Shown one piece after another: positions 1 through 10,400 of a stretch of DNA of 37,779 nucleotides. Made by a program: the position numbers and the translations under genes. The stretch spans positions 1-37,779 of the forward strand of contig JAULBX010027374.1 of NCBI GenBank assembly GCA_032358255.1, given 5' to 3'. The notes beneath the pieces are model-generated. The model searched no databases. It had not been told where the DNA came from and worked only from the letters and a program-made list of their open reading frames with translations. The DNA comes from Heterotrichella gracilis. Taxonomy: Eukaryota > Sar > Xanthophyceae > Tribonematales > Xanthonemataceae. The stretch's first letter is position 1. The number at the start of each line of letters is the position of its first letter.

Positions 1-1483
1 GTGGGAGGGGCGAGGGGCGGATGGGAGCCAGGGATCCCCGCATATGTGGGCGCGCGTATGTGTGCGCGGCCACCGGGCGAATACTTGGGCATAAAGACCA
101 GGTCTTCCGCTCAATGCCTCCCAATACCCGCATGCTGCTGACCCCACCCCTCCCGGTATATGTTTGCGGGGTGGTATACATGTGCGAGTGCTGTGGAACA
201 GGCATCAGAACCCCGTGCGAGGGACCATTGTAGGCCGCTTGGGGGGGGATCTGGTTATGGTTGACGGCTTAAACGGAATAAGAAATAAGCGCTGCAGCAA
301 GGGGCCGGGTTTGCTTCGATATGCTGCGTTGGGCACCTGTTCGCATGCACCGTTAGATCCAAAAGACATGCATGCATATACCAGCAACACCAGGAGTGCT
401 CTAAAAGCTCGTTGAGCAGCGAACTTACATAAGATCGCAGCCAATACTTACATATGGAAGCGCCTGTAGACGTTTTGCGCTGGTATTGGAGGTGTTGCAA
501 CAACAGTGGGGTGCACTTTCTTACAAACGAGCGGCTGGGATTGTCACGGGGGTCCCCAAAAAGTGCAGAATGGATCCACGTGGCGTATTCGAAAGCCACC
601 GCCGTCCGCGTGCTTACGGCCGGCGGGATACCCGCCGGTGTGCTGGTGACAGGCAGGTACGAAACACACCAGCAAACCCACTCAATAGCCACATGCACAC
701 GCCTGAGGGACTGCATGTTGCAGTATAAAGCCAAACCATATATGATCAGGTGGTACCCACCCTCTGCACTGTTTTGAGGCGCGCATCGCCTCGCACTAAC
801 CTGCTCTTTATGCATGCAAACGAGTGGCACAACATAAGTAGTACTATCAGCCGAGATAGGCGCGAGGTTTCTTCTTCACCATAGCAGAAAACTGTGGGCT
901 TGTGATGGCTTTGAAACTCTCACTAGCACTAGTGCAATAGAACTCTTGGCGTTTGGGCCTCATCCAAGCTAGCCTTGGACTCATCGGCAAGTGCTGTTCG
1001 AGCTGAAAAGCATTGCTTGTATCGAGTGCAGTCAGTTTGCAACGATATAATACTTTCCTGGACCTCTACTTGCGCTTCCTCTACTTCAGAGGCCCCTGGG
1101 CACACCCCAGTTCTTGAGGCTGTGTGCACACAAACCCTTGGCTAGGGTCAGCAGTCATCGGGGACCACACCGGGTGCAGCGGCAAGTGGCTCCCTGCCCG
1201 CGCAACGTCTCGAAAGGGACTGCACAGCTCTACAAGGGCGCCGCAGTACTGGCGAAGTGGCACCTCCCTTGCTGGCAGCAGTGCTACCCTAGCGGGGTTT
1301 CCAGCTGAGGGTTTGCCGCAACACTGGGACGGGGGTGCGGACCCCGCATCAAAACCCACAGTTCAGATTCAAAGATCTTGATCAGCCAAAGCTCTCATCC
1401 ACTCGGGAGGTCCACTACTACTCAGCGGCGCAGCAACCCTTATCAAAGCCCTACAGCGCTCCCTCCACAACTACCCCACAGCC
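1..1483. other. Region without a confident gene (left edge)
   Basis: No recognisable coding region. It contains a perfect 8-bp inverted repeat with a 3-nt loop at 620-638 and one TGCATGCA palindrome at 369-376. A minus-strand open stretch at 1100-929 reads like a short amphipathic helix rich in Glu, Gln and Ala, ends in TAG, and is preceded by a plausible acceptor (TGCCCAG). It could be a terminal exon, but no upstream exon was found, so it is not called. The 3' part of the region presumably holds the promoter and leader of the phosphatase gene beginning at 1484. Confidence 0.5.
620..638. repeat. Perfect 8-bp inverted repeat, 3-nt loop
   Basis: CCGGCGGG, then ATA, then CCCGCCGG. It would form a strong GC hairpin. 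It sits in a stretch with no supported gene, and no function can be assigned. Confidence 0.6.
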
Positions 1484-3581
1484 ATGGGCCCTCCTAGCGT
1501 CACCGCCATCCCCACATCCTCCACCTCCCCTCCGCACCCCTTCCCCCCGCCCCCTCCCCACCTCCAGCCCTCCCCCCTGGCAGCGCTCGACATCCGACTC
1601 TCCGCCTTTTTGTTCTCCCACCTTGGCGCCAAAATACCCCGACGAGGGTATATGCTTCTGGAGCACATCGGCAATGGAGTGCTGTGGCTGATTGTGGCCC
1701 TGGGGATGTGGATGCATCCCGGGGTTTTGCCACACGTGCGCCACTGCTCGGCGAATCTGCTGGTAAGTGTGTGTTGTTGCCGGGGGTGGGGGGCTGTGCT
1801 TGTGTGCTGATGCGGGGGGGTAGGGCCTGTCATTGTAGGCATGCGCATCCACTGCATGTGCGCCCATGGGCTGATTCCTGCGCCCCCCACGTTTACCCCA
1901 CATGTTGGCATAGCACACCCCACATGCATGCTGGCTAGACAAGCCCCGCAACCATAGACCCTAAACCTAATTGGATCATGCTAGCGGCTCATCACCCTAC
2001 ACAAACCCTACACGCAACGCACCCCCCTCACGCACACCCGCTGACATGGCATACCCTCCATATGTCGGTTGGTCTAGCCCCTGACCTTGACATGTCACCC
2101 CACACATGCTGGCTTGGCTGGCAACACCCTTGCTGACATAACACACACCATGAGACTAACTAAAACCTATTGTAACGAATCCATTGTCATCATTCTCAAA
2201 TTTTGGCTAATGCAGTATTTTCATTCAACATTGCATCAGGACTGAATCAATTAATTTAGCTGACGTGGCAATCCCCACCCCTTGTTGGTCCCCACAAACC
2301 CCACTTACTCTCACATGGCACCCTCCTGCCTATGCGCAGGTGGGCCTGGTGCTTGATCTCGCACTGGTGGGTGCACTCAAGGGTCTGGTGCGCAGGCCCA
2401 GACCCCACTACAACAACAGGGGCGATTTTGTGGTGCTGGTGGCGGTGGACCACTTCTCGTTTCCAAGCGGCCACTCGGCAAGGTGGGTGGGATTTTGAAC
2501 CCTTTAGGGTGAATGTGCGCATTTAAGGAACCCATTAATGTGTGCATTGTGAAAAGGGTTATGTGCCCACTGGGAAGTCTTTAGGGCAATCCGCCTCCCC
2601 CCCGGCCACCTATTTTACATGGTCTGGTCAATCCTTATTCCCCCCTGACACTCCCACCGCATACCAACACCCGCCAAAGGCGTCCCCACCTTCCCTCTTA
2701 CTCCCAAAACCCTACCGCAGGGTTTCCTTCCTGTCCTGGTTCGCCTGGTGCTGCCTTGACGCCACCCACCCCTGGCTGTGTGTGGCTGTGGCGATGTTGT
2801 CACTAGCCATAGCCGCCTCCCGAGCGCTGATGGGCAGGCACTACGTGGGGGATGTGGTGGCGGGGCTGGCGCTTGGGGCTGTCAACACCGCCATAGTGAC
2901 AAAGGTGGGTGGAAGTTCTTACTGTTGATGTTGTTGCTGTGGTGGTGGCGGTGGTGGCGGTGGTGGCGGTGGTGGTGGTGGTGTTGTTTCCTAGCCACAG
3001 GTGCATCCCGAGTGCTGGCCTGGCAGAGGTGGTGGCGGGGCTGGTGGTGGGGGCAGTGCGGTGATGATGGGGGCAGTCACCACCGCCATGCTGACCAATG
3101 GTGGGCAGAACAGGTTGTGGTGGTGGCGGTACCTTGGTGGTGGTGGTGGTGGTGGTCGAAGTGGAATTCCCCTTATGGTCGTGACAAAGGTGGGTGAGAC
3201 TCCAGGCGGAGGTGTTGTTAGGCGGGGATGAGAGGGCTGTCGGTTGCAGAGGGTTTAGGGTAAGGGTTTTGCACAGTGTTTTGACAGTGGGCGTGGTGAA
3301 GTTGATTTATTACATGCAAAACAACTAGATGGGCAGTCATTCGCACATGCGACGCCAAACAGATTGGTCCTGCCACTATTTATACCATATGTCAAAACGG
3401 TTGATCACGCGTGGCTTGAATGTGTCATCTGATATTGTTGTATGCATGTGCGCAGGGCTCCTTCTCGCCCCTAGGGTTTTGGATCAGCAGTCCCCAGGCG
3501 CAGGCAGGACACCAGGCAGCCTGGCGCTACCTCACGGAGCGCCTGGGGATCGCGCCGGGACAGCTCAAATGGCTGGGATGA
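1484..3581 (+). CDS. PAP2-family lipid/isoprenoid phosphate phosphatase, PLPP6 or plant LPP-beta-like
   Basis: Exons 1484-1762, 2340-2482, 2721-2904 and 3456-3581 join in phase to give 243 aa ending TGA. Family knowledge: PAP2 enzymes remove the phosphate from membrane lipids such as phosphatidate or, for PLPP6, presqualene/isoprenoid diphosphates. Seen here: the three PAP2 signature motifs in order, K107-x6-R114-P115, P135-S-G-H138, and S174-R-x5-H181-x3-D185. H138, H181 and D185 are the expected catalytic residues. The sequence around FSFPSGHSAR and LKGLVRRPRP resembles PLPP6 more than bacterial PgpB. Hydrophobic segments lie around aa 66-82, 92-106, 142-155, 160-173 and 184-201, consistent with a multi-pass membrane protein. 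The N-terminal 30 residues are Pro/Ser-rich and may be unstructured. Start chosen as the first ATG of the exon; an upstream exon cannot be excluded. Intron 3 carries a GGT-rich stretch and a degraded copy of exon 3. Confidence 0.85.
2932..2989 (+). repeat. GGT/GGC trinucleotide microsatellite in phosphatase intron 3
   Basis: Imperfect run of TGG, TGT and GGC triplets just downstream of the exon 3 donor. It is intronic in the proposed model. More GGT-rich sequence follows at 3117-3155. Confidence 0.7.
3001..3195 (+). repeat. Degraded copy of phosphatase exon 3 and its donor
   Basis: Shares blocks with 2816-2914: CCCGAG-GCTGG, GGTGGTGGCGGGGCTGG, GTCA-CACCGCCAT and GTGACAAAGGTGGGTG. It is preceded by an acceptor-like CTAGCCACAG. 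Indels break the reading frame and the SR-H-D motif is lost, so it is read as a decayed partial duplication, not an exon. Confidence 0.5.
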
Positions 3582-4499
3582 TTGGTGGTGAACAAAGAAT
3601 AGGAGAAAATAGGAAAAGGGCGCCAATGTAGTTGATTGGTGTCACCCTGGATGGTAGCACCGAGCTGTCTACTCAACGCCGTGGCCCTGACAGGGTGCCC
3701 GGGAATGTTGTTGCGCCAGAGCAATGGCTGTGATACTGTCGACAATGGAGGGTTCAAAAGTCAGTCAACCTTGCTTGTAGCTTTCAGTTCAGTTCCTTCC
3801 CAGTTGCACCCATCTGCACTTTTCTCAGAGAGAGTAGCTTGGTCAAGACTTGGTGATTTGCTGAGCCCAGCTGTCAAATTGCATTGAACGCAGCGCGGTT
3901 ACTCTGAAATTTGGAGACTCAGTGATGTCCCAGCAGACTCAGTGGTTAGGCACTTATGGATTCGTCTGTACAGCATGCTCTGCAGATCGTGCTCTACACA
4001 TGCGACAGATGTTTACTCTACCTCCACCCCTCCCAGGGCCACCACCCTGCAAGCTCTGGGATTCCACTCACATATTGGCGGAAAGCCCGTCTTGAGCACC
4101 GACTTTTCCGTGTACCCCCAACAAGGGTCTTAGATGCCGCCGAGTGTTGCAATGTAGTCCCCCTGATCTGCTGCTATAGATACATACAGGGAGTATATAT
4201 CTGTTTTTGGGTTGTAGTAAGGCTGTGCGGTCTTTCTCAGGCCGGTGTCAACTCTGTGGCATTTTGAAAAGCTTTAGGGACGACAAGTTTAGGGTTTTGG
4301 GGTAACCCTAACATAGGGTCTTGACCGTCAAAAGTTGGGACATGCATGCATATACAAACGAAAATGCATGCATAGGTCTCCTCAAAAGTCTCGTCCATTT
4401 GCACGCTGCAGACAAAACTTGCACAGTCCCACTTGCCAGTGCCCAAAGGTCCAAATTTTTATTTTCTTGTGTCATCTGTCAACAGTTCACAGTGTCAAA
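3582..4499. other. Intergenic: 3' flank of the phosphatase and 5' flank of the 4500 gene
   Basis: No supported gene. A 103-codon plus-strand open frame at 3956-4267 shows no recognisable motif and is treated as chance. Two TGCATGCA palindromes lie at 4343 and 4364, 130-160 bp upstream of the next start codon. CTCAGTGGTTAGGCAC near 3936-3951 resembles a tRNA D-arm, but no B box follows. Confidence 0.45.
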
Positions 4500-5802
4500 A
4501 TGCTGTGCACTGCAAAGTTTCGCCCTCTCATGGGCGCAACACCAGACCCAGACAAGCAGCGCGCTGCTAAAGGCAACTCCACGAAAGTGCCACTAAGCGT
4601 TGGCGTGAGTAACTTCTCTTGCTTTTCTTGGTCCTGCTAAATTGGCTGGTTGTTTGTTGATGTTAGGTTACTGGTGCAACAGTCTAGAGGATTCCGTGCT
4701 TAGAGGGTTGTCTACGATATGCCTCGCCCACTCCCACCCTTTCGTCCCCCTCTACCTCCTGCTTGACCTCGAACCTTTGTGCAGGCTCTGTGGGGCAAAC
4801 CATCCTACCTTCCTGCGACTCTGCTTACTGGCATACCAGTCAACAAGCCAGTGACGTACAGTGCTGCCTTGGCCGGCTCCCTCTTGCCCATGCTGATCCC
4901 GGGCTTTCTGCAGTGGCCCGACTGGCAGCAGGTCCTGCCGAGTCTCTGCATGCTTGCCTTTGAACGTTGCCCATAGCTATGAACAAAGCTGAAGCACAGA
5001 CTTTCTGTGTGCAACTGTCTTTATGGAGCCTCCATCGCTTACTGTGTGGAGATAGTCTCTCGCCCACCATGTAATTTCCTGTGCGGTAGCGAGCTGATTT
5101 CTGACGAACGCACTGCACGCCATTGTGGTGAGTCCTGTGAAGCTTGTCTTGTGTTCTGGGCACAGCCCCACTGCTAAATCACCACCATGGCAAGTATAGT
5201 CTCCAACGCATCCTGTTGGTTCGAGGTGGGCAGCTGGGTGCACACTGCGCGCGCCCTGGGCTCACATCTCCTGATGGGCAATCCATGTAAACTTGGTGCA
5301 CTGTTCAACTGATCAAGTTAACTTGATGCACACTGGACAGTGGCTCAGAGTGATGTGTGTTCAACCTGGGTGCACAGCGCCCTTGTCTTTTTCAAAATCT
5401 CAAATTTGGCAGCACCACATCTGGAACGAATGGTTGCTTTCTGGGACTTCTGCTGTCATATTGTTATATTGGACTTGCTTATATTTTTCAAGCGTTATTT
5501 TTATGCTTCAGGTGTGTGGGTGCTTCCTGTAGGTGGACATGAGCCTGGATGGAATTGTCATTGACCAGTCCGTCACGCTCATTGGCGAGCTCTGGGCCAC
5601 TGCCGCAGCCGGCGATAACCAGGCCCTGGAGGAGTGTGTGGCTGAGAGCGTGCCAGAGTCGCTGCAGGGCCTCAAGGTGGCTGGCGTCGATTTTGAATTC
5701 CCAGGCAACCGCCGCGTGAGCATCAAGAAGGTGCCACACACAGTGCTGAGGGACTGCCTGACCAAGGCTGAGGCGTTTCGCATCAACCTCACAGCGGCGT
5801 AG
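4500..5802 (+). CDS. Unrecognised small protein, three-exon model
   Basis: Exon 1 is 4500-4604 (35 codons, donor GTGAGT). Exon 2 starts at 4785 after TTTGTGCAG, in phase 0. Exon 3 is 5533-5802 after CCTGTAG, in phase 0, and ends TAG. The exon 2 donor is uncertain. CAG/GTCCTG at 4932 and CCA/GTGACG at 4851 both keep phase 0. If exon 2 is not spliced it ends in a stop at 4976 and gives a 98-aa protein. With the 4932 donor the protein is 173 aa. Exon 3 (WATAAAGDNQALEE, then a region rich in Val, Glu and Leu) has strongly coding-like composition. Family and function were not recognised; no signal peptide, clear membrane span or catalytic motif is visible. A mitochondrial role is possible but unsupported. 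Confidence 0.5.
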
Positions 5803-6113
5803 GGGTTGAGGGTTGAGGGTTTAGGGCGCCTAGTGCCATACCTGTATGTGGTAACCTCTGGGGGCAGCCTGAGCGGGTGAGGCTGCTTCTTGTGCTCGGG
5901 TTTCATTGAGCAACTTATGGAGGGAGCTGGTAGCTCATGTGCAGCTTAACAAAGTTCACAAGCTAGCTAGTATTTGGCTGATATTTGCTGATGCTAAAAC
6001 CAAGGGCGTAGAAGTACACGCAGCCCTGGCCACGGCACTGGGTACCCGCTGCCAGATTACTGGGGCGTGCCCAGTGTTGGGGTCAGGGCTGTATGTCCTT
6101 CTACATCCTTGGG

Positions 6114-6300
6114 TTTAGTATTCAGCAGAGACAGCTTGTAAAATATGTGGTTCGTGATAGCCCAGGCTGTGCGGGTGTATTCTAGGGTGCCTTGAATGAG
6201 AGCGCATAGCTTGCCTACTGACTTTTACGTCATTGAATTTAGTATCAGCCAAAGTATAGCTTGTAAGCTGTGTGGTCCGCTGCAGGCCAGACTGTAGACA
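6114..6300. repeat. Imperfect tandem duplication in the 3' flank
   Basis: TTTAGTAT-CAGC, a few bases, AGCTTGTAA, and TGTGGT-CG occur at about 6114-6156 and again at 6237-6281, about 124 bp apart. Each copy carries a TGTAA pentamer, so duplication may have doubled a poly(A) signal. Confidence 0.55.
6137..6141 (+). terminator. Possible TGTAA polyadenylation signal
   Basis: TGTAA is the usual green-algal poly(A) signal. This copy lies 335 bp after the stop of the 4500-5802 gene. It is a short motif, so chance occurrence is likely. Confidence 0.25.
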
Positions 6301-6406
6301 GACTGCAATGATTTCGTCATTCCAGTCTGTCCACAACCTGTCTCAAGGCACATGCATGCTGCACTCCTGTTGTGGGGCTTTTGTGAGTGCTTATGGCACT
6401 ACTAGT

Positions 6407-6505
6407 GTGACGTTTTTGAAGGCACTTTGCGAAGGCACTTTGTGACGTTTCTGAAGGCACTGAAGGCAATCGACACAGTGTGACGTTTCTGAAGGCACTT
6501 TGTTG
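6407..6505 (+). repeat. Short tandem repeats with core TGACGTTTCTGAAGGCACT
   Basis: Three full copies begin at about 6408, 6442 and 6481, with additional partial GAAGGCACT units between them. The spacing is irregular. No gene is associated. Confidence 0.7.
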
Positions 6506-7470
6506 TAATGATACCATATATGGTGCAGCCCTCAGACAGGCTGGAAATTCAATCAGACAGTGCCACCGAGTCACATCTGGGAATACTAATTGTTGCCCGT
6601 GCAAACCCAGATCGACTTATGCATACAGGACGAACACCCTGGTCCTGCTTTTGCGTATAGCAGCAAGCTTTCAACGTTATGCATACCCTTGATAGCAGTG
6701 GGAACGGCGCTTTCTTCAGGAAATTTAAAATGAGAGTCAATTTACAACTGTTGCTATATAGCCATCCAGGCTGACTCACATGTCATGGATGATCATATAT
6801 GCTACAGCGATACATCGGCAGTCTGCGAGTATCTTGAGCCATAGACCGCCAGCTGTAAGCTACTACATACATGGAAGCAAAAGGAATTTTGTAGGTACCA
6901 TGTGGATGCAGATCTACTATAAAAATAACATACTCTCGAGGGTCGATCGAGCATTCGATTGCAATATTGCCTACATTTCAGGAGGAACTAAGGCCACCAA
7001 TTGATGATCAGCACGCATCGCATGCAATGCATGCAATGTAAATTGGCCATAATGACATTGGCCACAATATCTGCAGGGTACCTTCACGGCCTTTTGAATG
7101 CAGTCAGGCTACCTTGGGACATACGATGACATGGCCTTAGAAATTTACGTTCCAGCTGGGAATTCAAAGTAACTGAAAACCCCAAACCCCAAACGGGCTC
7201 AAATTGAGAGGGCTGTGATGCCAACAGAGGGCTGAGCCAGCTTGTTCAGAACCAAAGCGCAGCATATATGCACAAACTGCAAGCACTACCCTTCCCCCGC
7301 CCCCAATCACGCAAAAAAAAGCAGCCAGCACACCTCCCCATGGGCACGCATGGCACAAAACAAAAATCAATAATCCCTACAGCAAACCCTACTTGGCCAT
7401 GCACTCCCCTAGGGAGCCGCTCTCGCACAGCATCACTCAACCTTAAACCTAAACCATACACCGACGCACC

Positions 7471-10400
7471 CTAATACCTGCCCCTGCCCCGGCCGCCACC
7501 ACGCCCCCTGCCGCCGCCGCCACCACCACCCCCACCGCCCCATCCCCTGCCACCACCACCACCGCTCCCCCGGGTGAACCCACCACCACCGCCACCGCCA
7601 CCATAGCCGCCACCGCCGCCGCCACCATAGCCGCCACCGCCGCCATACCCGCCTCCCTCGCCCCCTCCAAAGCCACCCTCCCTGGCCTTGAGAGCAGGCA
7701 GCACCTTTGGCAGGATCAAGTGCTCAGCCTTGGCATCACCCACGGCGTCCAGGCCCCCGCATTTGATGTATTCCTTGACATGCTTGTGGGGCACGTCGAA
7801 TACCGCCCCCTTGCCATCAGCGGTCAGGGTCATGCGCCGCACCTGCGACAGGGTTAAGTAAGGGTTTTGGTAAGCGCACATGCTTCAAAGTGCAACAGAC
7901 CTAATGCAGGATTGGCACAACATGTCCTGTGCAATGCTAAAGGGTGGCAGTGCAAAACTCTAATCCTGGGGTGCCCATTGCAAAACCTGCAATGTGGGCA
8001 TGCCATATTTGGGCCACGTAACCCCCTCAGCCCACCCCAAGTTGAATATCCCCCGCTCCTCCCCTCGAAGGTCCAATATTCCTGAAATACGAAATCCCAG
8101 CCTCCATTCAGGGTTTCCCAAAAAAACCCTCTGTGCGTCTCCTGTAGGGTTTCACTAGGGTTTCCTAAGAGTTGTTTTGCGCACCTCCTCGACTGTGTCC
8201 TCAGCAAGGATCTTCTTCAAAAACCCAAACACATACCCAGGCTTGGCCAGTCCCTGGGGCGCAACAAACTGCACAGTGGTGGCGTCGTCGTGTGCGGTCA
8301 TCAGGGATCGCGGCCTCAATTCCGTGATCCCCGCAATTTTGGCCAGGGCCATGGCCAGTGTGTCCTCGGCATTGGTGGATTCCTGCAAAGGAGGAAGGGG
8401 ATTGAGTGAAGGGGAGAGGATTCACGTGGGGATAATGCATGCCTCGACGATTGCACCTAATTCAAAAGGATCCCTGGTATCGAGAAACCAATAGCGCAGC
8501 AAAAATGATCTCACCCACATCCAGCAGCTTAACGCAGCTTTCTTGAACCAGGGGATGACGCTGTCATCAACCCCGTTCACAGCAATCCCCACAAAACCCT
8601 AAACGCCCTCCAGCAAAGCTACGACCCCCACCCCACCCAAATCGCCAAAAGGACACCACCAAAACCCTCCAAATTCCCTAAAACACACCCCACCAACCCC
8701 TCCCATGCACCCACCTCCAGCAGCTTGGCAGCAGCCTCCTTGAACCAGGGGATGACGCTATCATCCACCCCCTTCACAGCAAGCACCGCCTTGTCAGCAG
8801 CTGCCTTGGCAGTGTCGGAGGGCTGGGGGGCGCCGATGCGCTCGAATTTGACCCCCGCCTTGCGCTCAATGTAGGGGATCAGGTCCGCCTTCTTCTGGGG
8901 AACAAGGGTGACGGAGACGCCGGTGCTGCCGGCGCGGCCCGTGCGGCCTGCGGGAAGAAGGGTTTCAGTTAAGCTTTTGTAGGGCAGCAGGGTGCCTGAG
9001 GCATCGGTGCTGCGCGGCCGTGCAGGAGGGGTTTTACTGGAGCCTTTGGGCCTGGATTTTGATGCTGCACGAAATCGTCCTAATTCCATTCCCTCAATAC
9101 AATGTCCAGGGCATGGTGACAAAGCTCCACCCAACCCCACCGAACATCGCTGCCTTGCTGGAATGCAGCCTTTCAGACAAGGCTTCCCAGCTCCGTGACC
9201 CCCTGCCCCATAACAATACATACATGAAAGGTCAAAATCTGCATATGACTACCCTCCTCACACCCACCTGATCTGTGCACATAGGTCTCTGGGTCCTTGG
9301 GAGGCTCCACCTGCAGCACTAGCTCCACCCCGCTGATGTCCAGCCCCCTTGCGGCCACATCAGTGGCCACCAGGCACATGAACTTGCTGGACCGGAACCC
9401 TGCTAGGGTAACCTCGCGCTGCGACTGCAGGGGCAACAGGGGGATGGATGTCAGCAAATGGAATGCGCACACAGTAATAAGGTATTCATATCATGACTAG
9501 GAGGGCTTAATGGGCAGCATCCCCTCCCTCCCCTTTTCTTTGCCATCATCAATGAACGCAGTGCCCTACTCAAAACCCTACCCGCGCAACAAAATGTGCG
9601 CTTTGTAACGCCCCCTCCCAGGCCCCCCACCCACCTGTGGGATGTCTCCATGCAGCGCGCGCGCCCCCCCGCCCGTCTCCCCAAGGGCAGCAGTCAGCTC
9701 ATTGGCATCGTTCTTGGTTTCTGTGAACACAATCACGCGCCCCCCCACCCCGTAGCACTGCACCAGGTCCTGCACCAGCTGCGTGCGCTGGCTCCAGTGG
9801 CAAGGCAGCTGCAGGTGGCGCACAGACTTGGAGGCCTGTGGGAAGGGTAATAATATGTCAGTTATAGGGTGTGGTGTGGGTTAGCCTGTGACTTGGTGTG
9901 GTTAGGGCTAAGAGGTGTGGGTTAAGGGAGGCCTCGCTGGAACTAGGTCATGGTGAAGAAACCCTAGTTGAAGGGCAGGTGGCGAACATACTTGGAGGGC
10001 TGCAAGAGGCCAGGCGTTCAACGCCAGATTCCAGTAGGAACCAACGCAGTATAGCCCTGTCCAAATCGCATTTCTTTCTGGTTTCCTTGTTTTCTAAGGT
10101 ACAATTCCAGCCCCTAGGGGTTCCTCCCCGTTCCCTACCTGCATCTTGTCGGTCCCCACCAGGTCGATGGTTTTGTGCCCCGGCTGCAGAAACCTGCGCG
10201 TGATGTCCTTGACCCACGAGGGCAGGGTGGCTGAGAACAGCAGCGTCTGCACACCCACTGGGGGCTTGCCGTCCTTGCCCCCTGCGTTCAGTATCGTCTC
10301 CACGTCGTCCACAAATCCCATGTTGAGCATCTCGTCGCACTCGTCCAGCACGCGGAACCTGGGCAAGGGTTTTGGGAGCTGGGTTAGGGTATTGCAAGTG

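Larger units (their letters stand above)
5803..7470. other. Convergent intergenic region between the 4500 gene and the helicase
   Basis: Both flanking genes end here. The first bases after the stop hold GGGTTGAGGGTTTAGGG telomere-like sequence. Possible TGTAA poly(A) signals for the plus-strand gene lie at 6137 and 6262. TTACA at 6742-6746 could be the minus-strand equivalent for the helicase. Repeats are described separately at 6114-6300 and 6407-6505. One TGCATGCA palindrome lies near 7027. No gene is supported. Confidence 0.5.

Noticed and set aside
255..830. Long minus-strand open frame at the left edge
   Set aside because: Composition is not protein-like, several overlapping frames are open, and no motif is visible.
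1451..1951. Minus-strand open frames opposite phosphatase exon 1
   Set aside because: They mirror the Pro-rich coding sequence of the plus-strand gene; the Gly/Arg-rich translations are shadows.
3930..3990. tRNA-like D-arm (CTCAGTGGTTAGGCAC) on the plus strand
   Set aside because: No B box follows within the usual distance.
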